Source: Alkalibacillus silvisoli
GTDB lineage: Bacteria > Bacillota > Bacilli > Bacillales > Alkalibacillaceae
Direction: 5' to 3'
Assembly (NCBI RefSeq): GCF_039521975.1
Contig: NZ_BAAACZ010000028.1
Location: forward strand, 14,689 to 78,688
DNA: 64,000 nt
Shown here: positions 34,746 through 43,010 of the stretch, piece by piece
How positions within the stretch are numbered: the stretch's first letter is position 1
How the letters are laid out: every line of letters starts with the position of its first letter
Program-made: the position numbers and the translations under genes
Notes under the pieces: generated by a model
The model's input: the letters and a program-made list of their open reading frames with translations, nothing else
The model's database searches: none
Told to the model about the DNA's origin: nothing

Positions 34746-35573
34746 TTGATTGAGTTTAATCAAGTATCTTTCCGGTATAAACCACACACAACCAATGTTA
34801 TAGACAACTTCAACTTAACGATTAATCGAGGTGAGTGGATTGCATTAGTCGGCCATAATGGTTCAGGTAAGTCGACAGTAGCGAAACTCATAAATGGTCT
34901 ATTAATGCCAAACGATGGCATTGTAACAGTTGATGGAACGCAGGTATCACAAGAGTCGATCTATGAGATTCGTAAACATGTCGGCATGATATTTCAAAAT
35001 CCTGAAAATCAGTTCGTCGGCACTACAGTTATTGATGATGTTGCCTTTGGGTTAGAAAACCTTGGAGTTCCTCGGGATGAGATGATTGGCCGCATTGATG
35101 AAAGTCTAAAACAAGTCGATATGGCTTTATATAAATGGCATGAACCCATTAAGCTCTCAGGTGGCCAAAAGCAACGTGTAGCCATTGCTGGTGTTTTAGC
35201 AATGAGGCCTGATGTAATCGTTTTTGATGAAGCTACTTCTATGTTAGACCCAACTGGAAAGAAAGAACTAATTCAAATGATTCGTTCATTACACGAAAAG
35301 CACCATTTAACAGTTATAACGATCACACATGACTTAAATGAAGCAGCGTATGCCGATCGTGTTGTTGCCCTAAGTGAAGGAGAGGTTTGGTTTCAAGGGG
35401 CGCCAAGGAGGCTCTTTCAATATGGTGAAAAACTACAAGAGGTTGGACTTGAGCCGACATTTGTTACAAGAGTTTATAGTGAGTTACAAAAGCATTCGAT
35501 TGAAATTAAACAAGAACCGTTACATTTTAAAGAGCTGGTGGATGAGTTATGGACATCATATTTAAAGACGTAA
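34746..35573 (+). CDS. ecfA1: ECF transporter ATPase EcfA1
   Basis: 275 residues from TTG 34746 (in-frame GTG 34737 and TTG 34743 are alternatives; the Shine-Dalgarno TGAGGAG at 34731-34737 favours the later ones). Walker A GHNGSGKST, signature LSGGQKQR, Walker B VIVFDEATSML and switch His in ITHDLNEAA are all present. With EcfA2 and EcfT it forms the shared energy module for vitamin and metal uptake; substrate subunits are encoded elsewhere. Overlaps ecfA2 by 25 bases. Confidence 0.94.
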   Translation: MIEFNQVSFRYKPHTTNVIDNFNLTINRGEWIALVGHNGSGKSTVAKLINGLLMPNDGIVTVDGTQVSQESIYEIRKHVGMIFQNPENQFVGTTVIDDVAFGLENLGVPRDEMIGRIDESLKQVDMALYKWHEPIKLSGGQKQRVAIAGVLAMRPDVIVFDEATSMLDPTGKKELIQMIRSLHEKHHLTVITITHDLNEAAYADRVVALSEGEVWFQGAPRRLFQYGEKLQEVGLEPTFVTRVYSELQKHSIEIKQEPLHFKELVDELWTSYLKT

Positions 35574-36415
35574 ATTATACATATCAACCGAATACGCCAT
35601 TTAGTCATCACGCTTTAAAGACTATTAATTTAGAAATTCAGTCGGGTTCATTCATTGCTATTGTTGGGCATACAGGCTCTGGTAAATCGACCTTATTACA
35701 ACATTTAAATGGTTTACTTAAACCGACAAGTGGACAAATTTCCTTAGGTAATACTGAATTACCAGGTGCCACATCTAAACAGCTTAAAGATTTAAGACAA
35801 CAAGTAGGGCTTGTTTTTCAAAACCCTGAGCATCAATTGTTTGAAGAAACTGTGAAGAAAGATTTGCTCTTTGGCCCGAAAAACTTCGGATTTAACGTGA
35901 AAGATGTCGAAAAAGAATTAAATGATGTTATGGAACAAGTTGGTTTAGATCATACAGTTTTAGAACGCTCACCTTTTGAATTAAGTGGTGGACAGATGAG
36001 GCGTGTCGCTATTGCAGGTATGCTTTTAGTAAAGCCTCAAGTACTCGTTTTAGACGAGCCAACCGCAGGACTAGACCCATCAGGTCAAAAGGAAATGCTT
36101 CAAATGTTTAAGGCTTTGCACGAAATGAAGCAACATACGATTATTTTAGTCACTCATAGTATGGAGGATGCCTTAAATTATGCTGAACAAGTCGTTGTCA
36201 TGAATCAAGGGCAAATTGAATGTGTTAATAAGCCTGAGGACCTTATGCATAACCAAGAGCGATTAAGGAGGATTGGACTTGATATACCCGAACCAATCGA
36301 ATCCATTCGGTATATGAAAGAACGCTTAGGACTAGAGTGGCAAGAAAAGGAGTATACAGAGGAGGCAATTAGCCGCACCTTAATTGAATATATAAAGGCA
36401 GGTGCGACCTCTTGA
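35549..36415 (+). CDS. ecfA2: ECF transporter ATPase EcfA2
   Basis: 288 residues. Walker A GHTGSGKST, signature ELSGGQMRR, Walker B VLVLDEPTAGLDP, switch His in LVTHSMEDA. The paired ATPases form a heterodimer. The start lies inside ecfA1, and the stop overlaps ecfT by 4 bases, so the three subunits are coupled. Confidence 0.95.
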   Translation: MDIIFKDVNYTYQPNTPFSHHALKTINLEIQSGSFIAIVGHTGSGKSTLLQHLNGLLKPTSGQISLGNTELPGATSKQLKDLRQQVGLVFQNPEHQLFEETVKKDLLFGPKNFGFNVKDVEKELNDVMEQVGLDHTVLERSPFELSGGQMRRVAIAGMLLVKPQVLVLDEPTAGLDPSGQKEMLQMFKALHEMKQHTIILVTHSMEDALNYAEQVVVMNQGQIECVNKPEDLMHNQERLRRIGLDIPEPIESIRYMKERLGLEWQEKEYTEEAISRTLIEYIKAGATS

Positions 36416-37209
36416 ATCAGTCGCTAATTATTGGTCAATATGTTCCAGGAGACTCCATTATTCACCGGATTGACCCAAGACTTAAAATCATCATCATTTT
36501 CCTTTTTGTCATTGCGGTATTTATGGCAAATAGTTTTTGGAGTTATATGTTACTGTATTTCTTTGTATTTATAAGTGTAGGACTCTCGCAAATCCCAAGC
36601 TCATATATATTAAAAGGTTTAAAACCGGTTTGGTGGATTATTGCCTTTACTTTTTTATTTCACGTTATTTTTAATAGTGAAGGAGAAGTATTGTTTGATA
36701 TATTTGGGTTTAATATATATGATGGAGCCCTCATACAAGGGATTAATATTGCATCAAGAATCTTTTTATTAATTTTATTAGCTACTCTTCTCACATTATC
36801 AACAACACCACTTTCAGTTACTGATGCGGTAGAATCTTTATTAAAACCGTTAAAAAAATTACGATTCCCTGTGCATGAACTGGCTCTTATGATGTCGATT
36901 TCACTGCGCTTTATTCCAACTTTAATGCAAGAAATGGATAAGATTTCAAAAGCCCAGGCTGCAAGAGGGTTAGATTTTACTCAAGGTAAATTTAAAGATC
37001 GTTTTAAAGCATTGTTACCTTTATTAATTCCGTTATTAATTAGTGCGTTTAAACGTGCAGAAGAGCTTGCTTTAGCTATGGAAGCAAGAGGTTATCGTGG
37101 AGATGAGGGGCGGACTAAGTTTCGCCAGTTAAAGTATCAAAAGTTAGATTTAGTCGTGATCATAATATTTACTTTCATATTATTGATCTTTTTTATGCTT
37201 AGAACGTAA
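36412..37209 (+). CDS. ecfT: ECF transporter transmembrane subunit EcfT
   Basis: 265 residues starting at TTG 36412, four bases before the ecfA2 stop. Several membrane segments are followed by two cytoplasmic coupling helices with the AxG signatures AQAARGLDF and ALAMEARGYRGDEGRT, which dock into the ATPases. Starts GQYVPGDSIIHRIDPRLKI, typical of the family. Confidence 0.94.
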   Translation: MNQSLIIGQYVPGDSIIHRIDPRLKIIIIFLFVIAVFMANSFWSYMLLYFFVFISVGLSQIPSSYILKGLKPVWWIIAFTFLFHVIFNSEGEVLFDIFGFNIYDGALIQGINIASRIFLLILLATLLTLSTTPLSVTDAVESLLKPLKKLRFPVHELALMMSISLRFIPTLMQEMDKISKAQAARGLDFTQGKFKDRFKALLPLLIPLLISAFKRAEELALAMEARGYRGDEGRTKFRQLKYQKLDLVVIIIFTFILLIFFMLRT

Positions 37210-37222
37210 GGAGAAAGATGAC

Positions 37223-37960
37223 ATGGAACGAATTAAAATTCATTTTGCATATGACGGGACCGATTTTGCGGGTTATCAAGTTCAATTAGAGAAGCGGACT
37301 GTGCAGTTAGTGATTGAGCAGGCTTTAGCCAAAATACATCGTCAAGACATTAAAGTCTTTACATCAGGCCGTACGGATTCAGGGGTTCATGCTATTGATC
37401 AAGTCATTCATTTTAATACACCATTGACTCTGGATTGTTCAGCATGGCGCAATGCACTACAAACATTACTACCAATTGATATCCAAATTAAGCATGTTGA
37501 AAAAGTGGATGAATCGTTTCATGCTCGAAAAAGTGCAAAAGAAAAAATATACCGATATCAAATCATCAATCAACGTGAATATGATTTATTTAAGAGAATG
37601 TATGAATGGCATGTCATAAAACCGATTAATATAGATCAAGTGAAAATAGCAGCTAAGCGAATTGAGGGAACACATGATTTCACTGCTTTTTCAGCATCAA
37701 AATCTAATGTAAAAGGTGATAAAACGCGAACGATCCATGCTATTGACGTATTAGAAGAGTTTGGGCGTATTGTCATTGAAGTTAGGGGAGACGGCTTTTT
37801 AACCCATATGGTTCGTATTATTGTTGGTACGTTAGTTGAAATTGGGATAGGGAGAAGGGATCAATCGTGTATAGACCGAGCGTTTGCGACGTTAGATCGC
37901 CAAGTTGTTGGTTTAACAGCACCTAGTCACGGGTTGTATTTATGGAAGGTGGTTTATTAA
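37223..37960 (+). CDS. truA: tRNA pseudouridine(38-40) synthase TruA
   Basis: 245 residues. Modifies positions 38-40 of the anticodon stem. The catalytic Asp is D52 in SGRTDSGVHA. RGDGFLTHMVRIIVGTLVEIG is the second conserved block. In B. subtilis truA is directly followed by rplM; here the purine operon intervenes. Confidence 0.96.
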   Translation: MERIKIHFAYDGTDFAGYQVQLEKRTVQLVIEQALAKIHRQDIKVFTSGRTDSGVHAIDQVIHFNTPLTLDCSAWRNALQTLLPIDIQIKHVEKVDESFHARKSAKEKIYRYQIINQREYDLFKRMYEWHVIKPINIDQVKIAAKRIEGTHDFTAFSASKSNVKGDKTRTIHAIDVLEEFGRIVIEVRGDGFLTHMVRIIVGTLVEIGIGRRDQSCIDRAFATLDRQVVGLTAPSHGLYLWKVVY

Positions 37961-38003
37961 AAACCGAACATTAAAACTTATATTGATGTTTTTTTTCGGT
38001 TTT
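37960..38003 (+). promoter_or_regulatory. PurR operator: two inverted PurBoxes
   Basis: PurBox 1 at 37960-37972 (AAAACCGAACATT) matches the AWWWCCGAACWWT consensus fully. PurBox 2 at 37991-38003 is on the other strand with one mismatch. They are 18 bases apart, close to the 16-17 bases of the B. subtilis pur operator. PurR represses purine genes there when PRPP is low. The same inverted repeat with its T-rich 3' side could also terminate truA transcripts. Confidence 0.8.
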
Positions 38004-38017
38004 TACATAATTAATAA

Positions 38018-38045
38018 TTGATTATCATGTTAATCGTGTTATAAT
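38018..38045 (+). promoter_or_regulatory. Predicted sigma-A promoter of the pur operon
   Basis: TTGATT at 38018-38023, 16-base spacer, perfect TATAAT at 38040-38045, placed between the PurR operator and the riboswitch. Confidence 0.8.
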
Positions 38046-38079
38046 GTAATTGTAAATACGAAACTTAAACAATTTTATA

Positions 38080-38151
38080 CCCTCATATAATGTTGGGAAT
38101 ATGGCCCATAAGTCTCTACCCAGTTCGCCGTAAACGACTGGACTATGAGGG
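38080..38151 (+). promoter_or_regulatory. Guanine-type purine riboswitch aptamer
   Basis: P1 is CCCTCAT (38080-38086) with ATGAGGG (38145-38151). Loop 2 has AATATGG, the J2/3 segment reads AAGTCTCTACC and loop 3 contains CCGTAAA, all purine aptamer hallmarks. The base before the 3' strand of P1 that pairs with the ligand is C (GGACTATG), which specifies guanine or hypoxanthine rather than adenine. It precedes a terminator and purE, so excess guanine should stop transcription. Confidence 0.92.
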
Positions 38152-38297
38152 AGTGATCTGGTTACTTGATTAAGGGTGTAGTGTCTATTTTGTAGTTTAG
38201 AGCATGTCAATTAACTCTCTAGTTACATCAATACATCTAGACCTCTGGCTTTGACTTAAAAGCTTCTTAATCGGTAGATATTTCGTTATCATGTTAT

Positions 38298-38338
38298 GCA
38301 GATTGCTTTCCTCATAGTGGGAGAGTAGTCTGCTTTTT
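38298..38338 (+). terminator. Riboswitch-controlled terminator before purE
   Basis: GCAGA-T with A-GTCTGC and an inner CTTTCCTC/GGGAGAG-like pairing form a hairpin followed by TTTTT. It lies 26 bases before the purE start, as expected for transcription control by the upstream aptamer. Confidence 0.8.
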
Positions 38339-38364
38339 ATTTTTCAATGGAGAGGATGACATAG

Positions 38365-38865
38365 ATGAAAGCTATAGTAGGTGTCATTATGGGGAGCACT
38401 TCTGATTGGGAAACAATGAAACATACGTGTGATATTTTAGAAGAGTTAGAGATCCCTTATGAGAAAGAGGTTGTCTCTGCTCATCGAACACCTGAGAAGA
38501 TGTTTACATATGCAGAGTCAGCGTATGAACGTGGATTAAAAGTCATTGTAGCAGGAGCTGGTGGAGCGGCACACTTACCAGGAATGGTTGCAGCGAAAAC
38601 GGTCTTACCGGTAATCGGTGTTCCTGTTGAGTCTAAAACGTTAAATGGTTTAGACTCATTGCTATCAATTGTTCAAATGCCAGGTGGAGTCCCTGTTGCA
38701 ACAGTAGCAATTGGTGAAGCTGGAGCGAAAAATGCAGGGTTGTTAGCTGCACAACAATTAGCTGCTTTTGACCCGTCTATTTATGAGAGGTTACAAACAT
38801 ACCGCAAACAAATGAAAGATAAAGTAGAATCTAGTAATGAGGAGCTACAAACATGGCACGTTTAA
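38365..38865 (+). CDS. purE: N5-carboxyaminoimidazole ribonucleotide mutase PurE
   Basis: 166 residues, class I PurE. Moves the carboxyl group from N5-CAIR to CAIR. Contains GSTSDWETMKHTCDIL, SAHRTPEKM with the catalytic His, and GAGGAAHLPGMVAAKT. First gene of the operon, overlapping purK by 13 bases. Confidence 0.97.
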   Translation: MKAIVGVIMGSTSDWETMKHTCDILEELEIPYEKEVVSAHRTPEKMFTYAESAYERGLKVIVAGAGGAAHLPGMVAAKTVLPVIGVPVESKTLNGLDSLLSIVQMPGGVPVATVAIGEAGAKNAGLLAAQQLAAFDPSIYERLQTYRKQMKDKVESSNEELQTWHV

Positions 38866-40001
38866 TTGGGGCGAGTTCAACGATAGGTATAATTGGTGGG
38901 GGCCAACTTGGTCGTATGATGGCTTTATCTGCTAAAGCGATGGGATTTAAAGTGGTTGTATTAGACCCAGCCGACAATTCGCCAACAGGTCAAGTTGCAG
39001 ATGCAAAGATCGTGGCACCTTATTCAAGTTTAGAAGCCGCTAAACGTTTAGAAGAAGCTTCAGATGTAATCACTTATGAGTTTGAAAATGTTGACGTTAA
39101 CGTACTTGAGTATTTAGAGCAACATGCGTACTTACCACAAGGTAGCCAATTAATTCAGACGACACAAGATCGAGCATTTGAAAAACAAGCGATGGAGGCA
39201 AGTGGCGTAAAAGTCGCCCATTTTAAATTAGTTGATACCTATGAAGATCTAAAGTATGCACTTGCTCAAATTGGCTATCCAGCAATCCTTAAGACGAGAC
39301 GGTTTGGTTATGATGGAAAAGGTCAAGTGGTTATAGATACAGAAGGCGATTTGTCAGAAGCGGTTCAACTATTAGAACAAGGCTCTTGTATTTTAGAGGA
39401 AAAAATAGACTTTAAACAAGAATTATCGGTCATGGTCGTAAGAAGTACGAAGGGTGAAGTCATTACTTATCCAGTATCAGAAAATATTCACGTCAATCAC
39501 ATTTTACATCATTCAATTGTACCTTCTAGAGTTTCTCTGACAGTCGAAGAAGAAGCTAAGTTAGTTGCTGTTCGTATTGCTGAATCGCTAGGTGTGATCG
39601 GTGCGTTAGGGGTTGAATTATTCTTAGGCCAAGATGACACAATCTATGTTAATGAAGTAGCACCTAGACCGCATAATTCGGGTCATTATACGATGGATGC
39701 TTGTGGAACCTCACAGTTCGAACAGCATGTAAGAGCAATTTGTGGTTGGTCTTTAGGTGAAGTAAATCTGCTAAGCCCGGTTATTATGACGAACATATTA
39801 GGGCAACATTTAAATCATGCTAAAGAACAAATAACAAATCTCACACATGCCAAACTACATTTATATGGCAAAGAAGATGCAAAACATAATCGAAAAATGG
39901 GGCATATAAACTTTGTTGGAGACGATGTTAATGATATGTTAAAACAGATCAAACAATTAAACATTTGGAGGGAGCAACATGATCGAACGTTACACACGTG
40001 A
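38853..40001 (+). CDS. purK: N5-carboxyaminoimidazole ribonucleotide synthase PurK
   Basis: 382 residues, ATP-grasp enzyme that makes N5-CAIR from AIR, bicarbonate and ATP. Starts with GIIGGGQLGRMM; the grasp region includes ILKTRRFGYDGKGQ and NEVAPRPHNSGHYT. Overlaps both purE and purB, consistent with a tightly coupled operon. Confidence 0.97.
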   Translation: MARLIGASSTIGIIGGGQLGRMMALSAKAMGFKVVVLDPADNSPTGQVADAKIVAPYSSLEAAKRLEEASDVITYEFENVDVNVLEYLEQHAYLPQGSQLIQTTQDRAFEKQAMEASGVKVAHFKLVDTYEDLKYALAQIGYPAILKTRRFGYDGKGQVVIDTEGDLSEAVQLLEQGSCILEEKIDFKQELSVMVVRSTKGEVITYPVSENIHVNHILHHSIVPSRVSLTVEEEAKLVAVRIAESLGVIGALGVELFLGQDDTIYVNEVAPRPHNSGHYTMDACGTSQFEQHVRAICGWSLGEVNLLSPVIMTNILGQHLNHAKEQITNLTHAKLHLYGKEDAKHNRKMGHINFVGDDVNDMLKQIKQLNIWREQHDRTLHT

Positions 40002-41274
40002 AGAAATGGGCAATATTTGGACAGAGGAAAATCGATTTCAGGCTTGGTTAGAAGTAGAGATCTTAGCTTGTGAAGCATGGGCGGAGTTAGGTGATATTCC
40101 AAAAGAAGATGTGAAGGAAATACGTAAGAAGGCATCATTTGATGTGAGTCGGATTCAAGAAATTGAGCAAGAAACACGTCACGATGTTGTTGCGTTTACA
40201 CGTGCGGTTTCAGAAACGTTAGGAGATGAAAAGAAGTGGGTGCACTATGGATTAACGTCAACTGATGTCGTGGATACAGCCTTATCGTACTTAATTAAAC
40301 AAGCGAATGATTTAATTCGTCAAGATTTAGAACGCTTTTTAAATGTGATTAAAAAGAAAGCAGAAGAGCATAAGTATACGATTATGATGGGGCGTACACA
40401 TGGTGTTCATGCAGAACCGACAACTTTTGGTTTAAAACTAGCGCTTTGGTTTGAGGAAATGAAGCGTAATATCGAACGATTTGAAGCGGCTGCTAAAGGG
40501 GTTGAAGTTGGTAAATTATCTGGAGCAGTTGGTACATATGCCAATATAGACCCATTTGTTGAGAAATTTGTTTGTGAAAGTCTAGGCTTAACACCATCGC
40601 CAATTTCAACTCAAACGCTACAAAGAGACCGTCACGCTGATTACATGTCAACATTAGCTTTAATTGCCTCATCGGTTGAGAAGATGGCTGTAGAAATTCG
40701 CGGCTTACAAAAAAGTGAAACGCGTGAAGTAGAAGAATTTTTCGCTAAAGGGCAAAAGGGTTCTTCTGCCATGCCGCATAAACGTAACCCAATTGGTTCA
40801 GAGAATATGACAGGATTGGCACGTGTGATTCGTGGTTACATGATGACAGCTTATGAAAATGTACCGCTATGGCATGAACGTGATATTTCACACTCTTCAG
40901 CTGAACGCGTCATTATTCCTGATGCGACGATTGCACTTAATTATATGTTGAATCGTTTTACAGGGATTATCGAGAAGTTAACTGTATTTGAAGACAATAT
41001 GAAAGCAAACATGGACCGAACTTATGGATTAATTTACTCACAGCGCGTATTGCTGACTTTAATTGATCAAGGCTTCTCACGTGAACGTGCTTATGACCTT
41101 GTTCAACCATTAGCGATGCAGGCGTGGGAAGAGGGCGTATCATTCCCAGATTTAATTCGTTCGACTGAAGAAATTACAAATGCGATTAGCCAAGAAGATA
41201 TAGAGGCATGCTTTGATCCAACTTACCATCTGAAAAATGTCGATATGATTTTTGAGCGTTTAGGACTGAAATAA
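39979..41274 (+). CDS. purB: Adenylosuccinate lyase
   Basis: 431 residues. Splits SAICAR and adenylosuccinate, so it works in both IMP and AMP synthesis. The flexible signature loop GSSAMPHKRNPIGSE contains the catalytic Ser, and TSTDVVDTALS and GRTHGVHAEPTTFG are the other conserved blocks of the fumarase/aspartase superfamily. Overlaps purK by 23 bases. Confidence 0.97.
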   Translation: MIERYTREEMGNIWTEENRFQAWLEVEILACEAWAELGDIPKEDVKEIRKKASFDVSRIQEIEQETRHDVVAFTRAVSETLGDEKKWVHYGLTSTDVVDTALSYLIKQANDLIRQDLERFLNVIKKKAEEHKYTIMMGRTHGVHAEPTTFGLKLALWFEEMKRNIERFEAAAKGVEVGKLSGAVGTYANIDPFVEKFVCESLGLTPSPISTQTLQRDRHADYMSTLALIASSVEKMAVEIRGLQKSETREVEEFFAKGQKGSSAMPHKRNPIGSENMTGLARVIRGYMMTAYENVPLWHERDISHSSAERVIIPDATIALNYMLNRFTGIIEKLTVFEDNMKANMDRTYGLIYSQRVLLTLIDQGFSRERAYDLVQPLAMQAWEEGVSFPDLIRSTEEITNAISQEDIEACFDPTYHLKNVDMIFERLGLK

Positions 41275-41330
41275 GATTTTGAAGTTACTGTTGTCGCATG
41301 TTTGAAAACCAAAAACAAGGAGGTATCTCT

Positions 41331-42053
41331 TTGGAAAAGCGAGCAATGTTGTATGAAGGGAAAGCAAAGCAGTTGTTTGAAACTACAGAGCCAAACATTC
41401 TTTGGGTTCAATATAAAGACGCTTTAACAGCTTTTAACGGAGAGAAAAAAGAACAAGCAAAAGGCAAAGGGCGCTTAAACAATGAAATATCATCACTATT
41501 GTTTAAGCAACTTTCAAAAGCAGGTATATCAAACCATTTTGTTAAGCGTATGTCTGAAACAGAACAACTCGTTAAGAAGACATCAATTATTCCAATTGAA
41601 GTAGTCATTCGAAATGTTGCAGCAGGAAGTCTTGCAAGAAGGCTCGGCTTAGAAGAAGGGATACCATTAAACACTACGATTGCTGAATACTACTACAAAG
41701 ATGATGACTTAGGTGACCCGTTAATCAATGAAGATCATATAAAATTTTTAAACTTAGTATCTAGTAACCAACTAAATGAAATGAAAGAAATCGCGCTTAG
41801 AGTAAATCGCCATTTAACGAAATATTTTAAAGCGTGTGATGTAGAGCTAGTCGATTTCAAGTTGGAGTTCGGGTTTGATAAAGAAGGAGAATTAATTCTA
41901 TCAGACGAAATTTCTCCAGACACCTGCCGACTTTGGGATGTTCATACTAATGAAAAGCTAGATAAAGATGTTTTTCGAGAAGGAATAGGGCAAGTCGATC
42001 AGGCATATGAAACGATTTTAACGCGTTTAAAAGGCGCAGTTGTTAATGATTAA
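41331..42053 (+). CDS. purC: SAICAR synthetase PurC
   Basis: 240 residues from TTG 41331, 7 bases after AAGGAGG; an upstream in-frame ATG at 41298 lies before this Shine-Dalgarno and is rejected. Joins aspartate to CAIR. LLYEGKAK-like start (MLYEGKAKQLF), IPIEVVIRNVAAGS and SDEISPDTCRLWD are the conserved blocks. Confidence 0.96.
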   Translation: MEKRAMLYEGKAKQLFETTEPNILWVQYKDALTAFNGEKKEQAKGKGRLNNEISSLLFKQLSKAGISNHFVKRMSETEQLVKKTSIIPIEVVIRNVAAGSLARRLGLEEGIPLNTTIAEYYYKDDDLGDPLINEDHIKFLNLVSSNQLNEMKEIALRVNRHLTKYFKACDVELVDFKLEFGFDKEGELILSDEISPDTCRLWDVHTNEKLDKDVFREGIGQVDQAYETILTRLKGAVVND

Positions 42054-42072
42054 GAAAAGGGGTGCTAAAGTG

Positions 42073-42330
42073 ATGATTAAAGTAAAAGTATACGTAACGT
42101 TGAAAGCAGGAGTACTCGATCCTCAAGGTAAAGCAATTGAGCAAGCGTTAGAAGCGATGGATGTTGATAATGTAGAGGGTATGCGTGTCGGGAAGTATAT
42201 GGAGTTTAATCTTGAACCGAAAGCTAACCAATCAGTAGATGAACAAGTGACGTACATGTGTGAGCAACTGTTATCTAACCCAGTCATTGAAGATTACCGT
42301 TATGAAACAGAGGAGGTTATTGTAAGATGA
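42073..42330 (+). CDS. purS: FGAM synthase subunit PurS
   Basis: 85 residues from ATG 42073. PurS bridges PurQ and PurL in the three-part Gram-positive FGAM synthase. VKVYVTLKAGVLDPQGKAIE and NPVIEDYRYE match the family. A longer in-frame start inside purC is unlikely because GAAAAGGGG lies just upstream of 42073. Overlaps purQ by 4 bases. Confidence 0.95.
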   Translation: MIKVKVYVTLKAGVLDPQGKAIEQALEAMDVDNVEGMRVGKYMEFNLEPKANQSVDEQVTYMCEQLLSNPVIEDYRYETEEVIVR

Positions 42331-43010
42331 AGTTTGCTGTCATAGTGTTTCCAGGTTCGAACTGCGATATGGATCTGTTTCATGCAATTGAAGCTGGTTT
42401 AAAAGAAGAGGTCGATTATGTCTTTCATACAGAAACTAATCTAGAAAACTATGATGCCGTTTTACTGCCAGGTGGGTTTTCATACGGTGATTACTTACGT
42501 TCAGGTGCAATTGCAAGCTTCTCTAATGTCATGGAATCGGTGAAGCAATTTGCGGAATCTGGTAAGCCTGTTTTAGGGATCTGTAATGGGTTTCAAGTTT
42601 TACTAGAGACCGGTTTACTACCAGGAGCTATGAAGCGGAATGAGGCGCTGAAGTTTATTTGTCGCCCTGTTGAGTTAACGGTCGAAAACAACGAAACATT
42701 CTTCACAACAAGCTACGATTTACATGCAAAGGTCAATGTACCGATCGCTCACGCTGAAGGCAATTACGAGTGTGATCAAGAGACGCTAAAACGTCTTGAA
42801 CAAAACAATCAAATTGTTTTTAGATATGTTAATAACCCGAACGGCTCAGTTAGTGACATCGCTGGTATTGTTAACGAAAAGGGTAACGTCTTAGGAATGA
42901 TGCCACATCCAGAGCGAGCGGTTGATGAGATATTAGGTAGTGCTGATGGTTTGAAATTATTTCAGTCAATGTTAACAAATTGGAGGGAGCACCATGTCAT
43001 TACTTCTTGA
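42327..43010 (+). CDS. purQ: FGAM synthase glutaminase subunit PurQ
   Basis: 227 residues, class I glutamine amidotransferase. The nucleophile is the Cys in GICNGFQVL, with His and Glu in MMPHPERAVD. It supplies ammonia to PurL. Overlaps purL by 17 bases, the purL Shine-Dalgarno GGAGGG lying inside purQ. Confidence 0.97.
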   Translation: MKFAVIVFPGSNCDMDLFHAIEAGLKEEVDYVFHTETNLENYDAVLLPGGFSYGDYLRSGAIASFSNVMESVKQFAESGKPVLGICNGFQVLLETGLLPGAMKRNEALKFICRPVELTVENNETFFTTSYDLHAKVNVPIAHAEGNYECDQETLKRLEQNNQIVFRYVNNPNGSVSDIAGIVNEKGNVLGMMPHPERAVDEILGSADGLKLFQSMLTNWREHHVITS

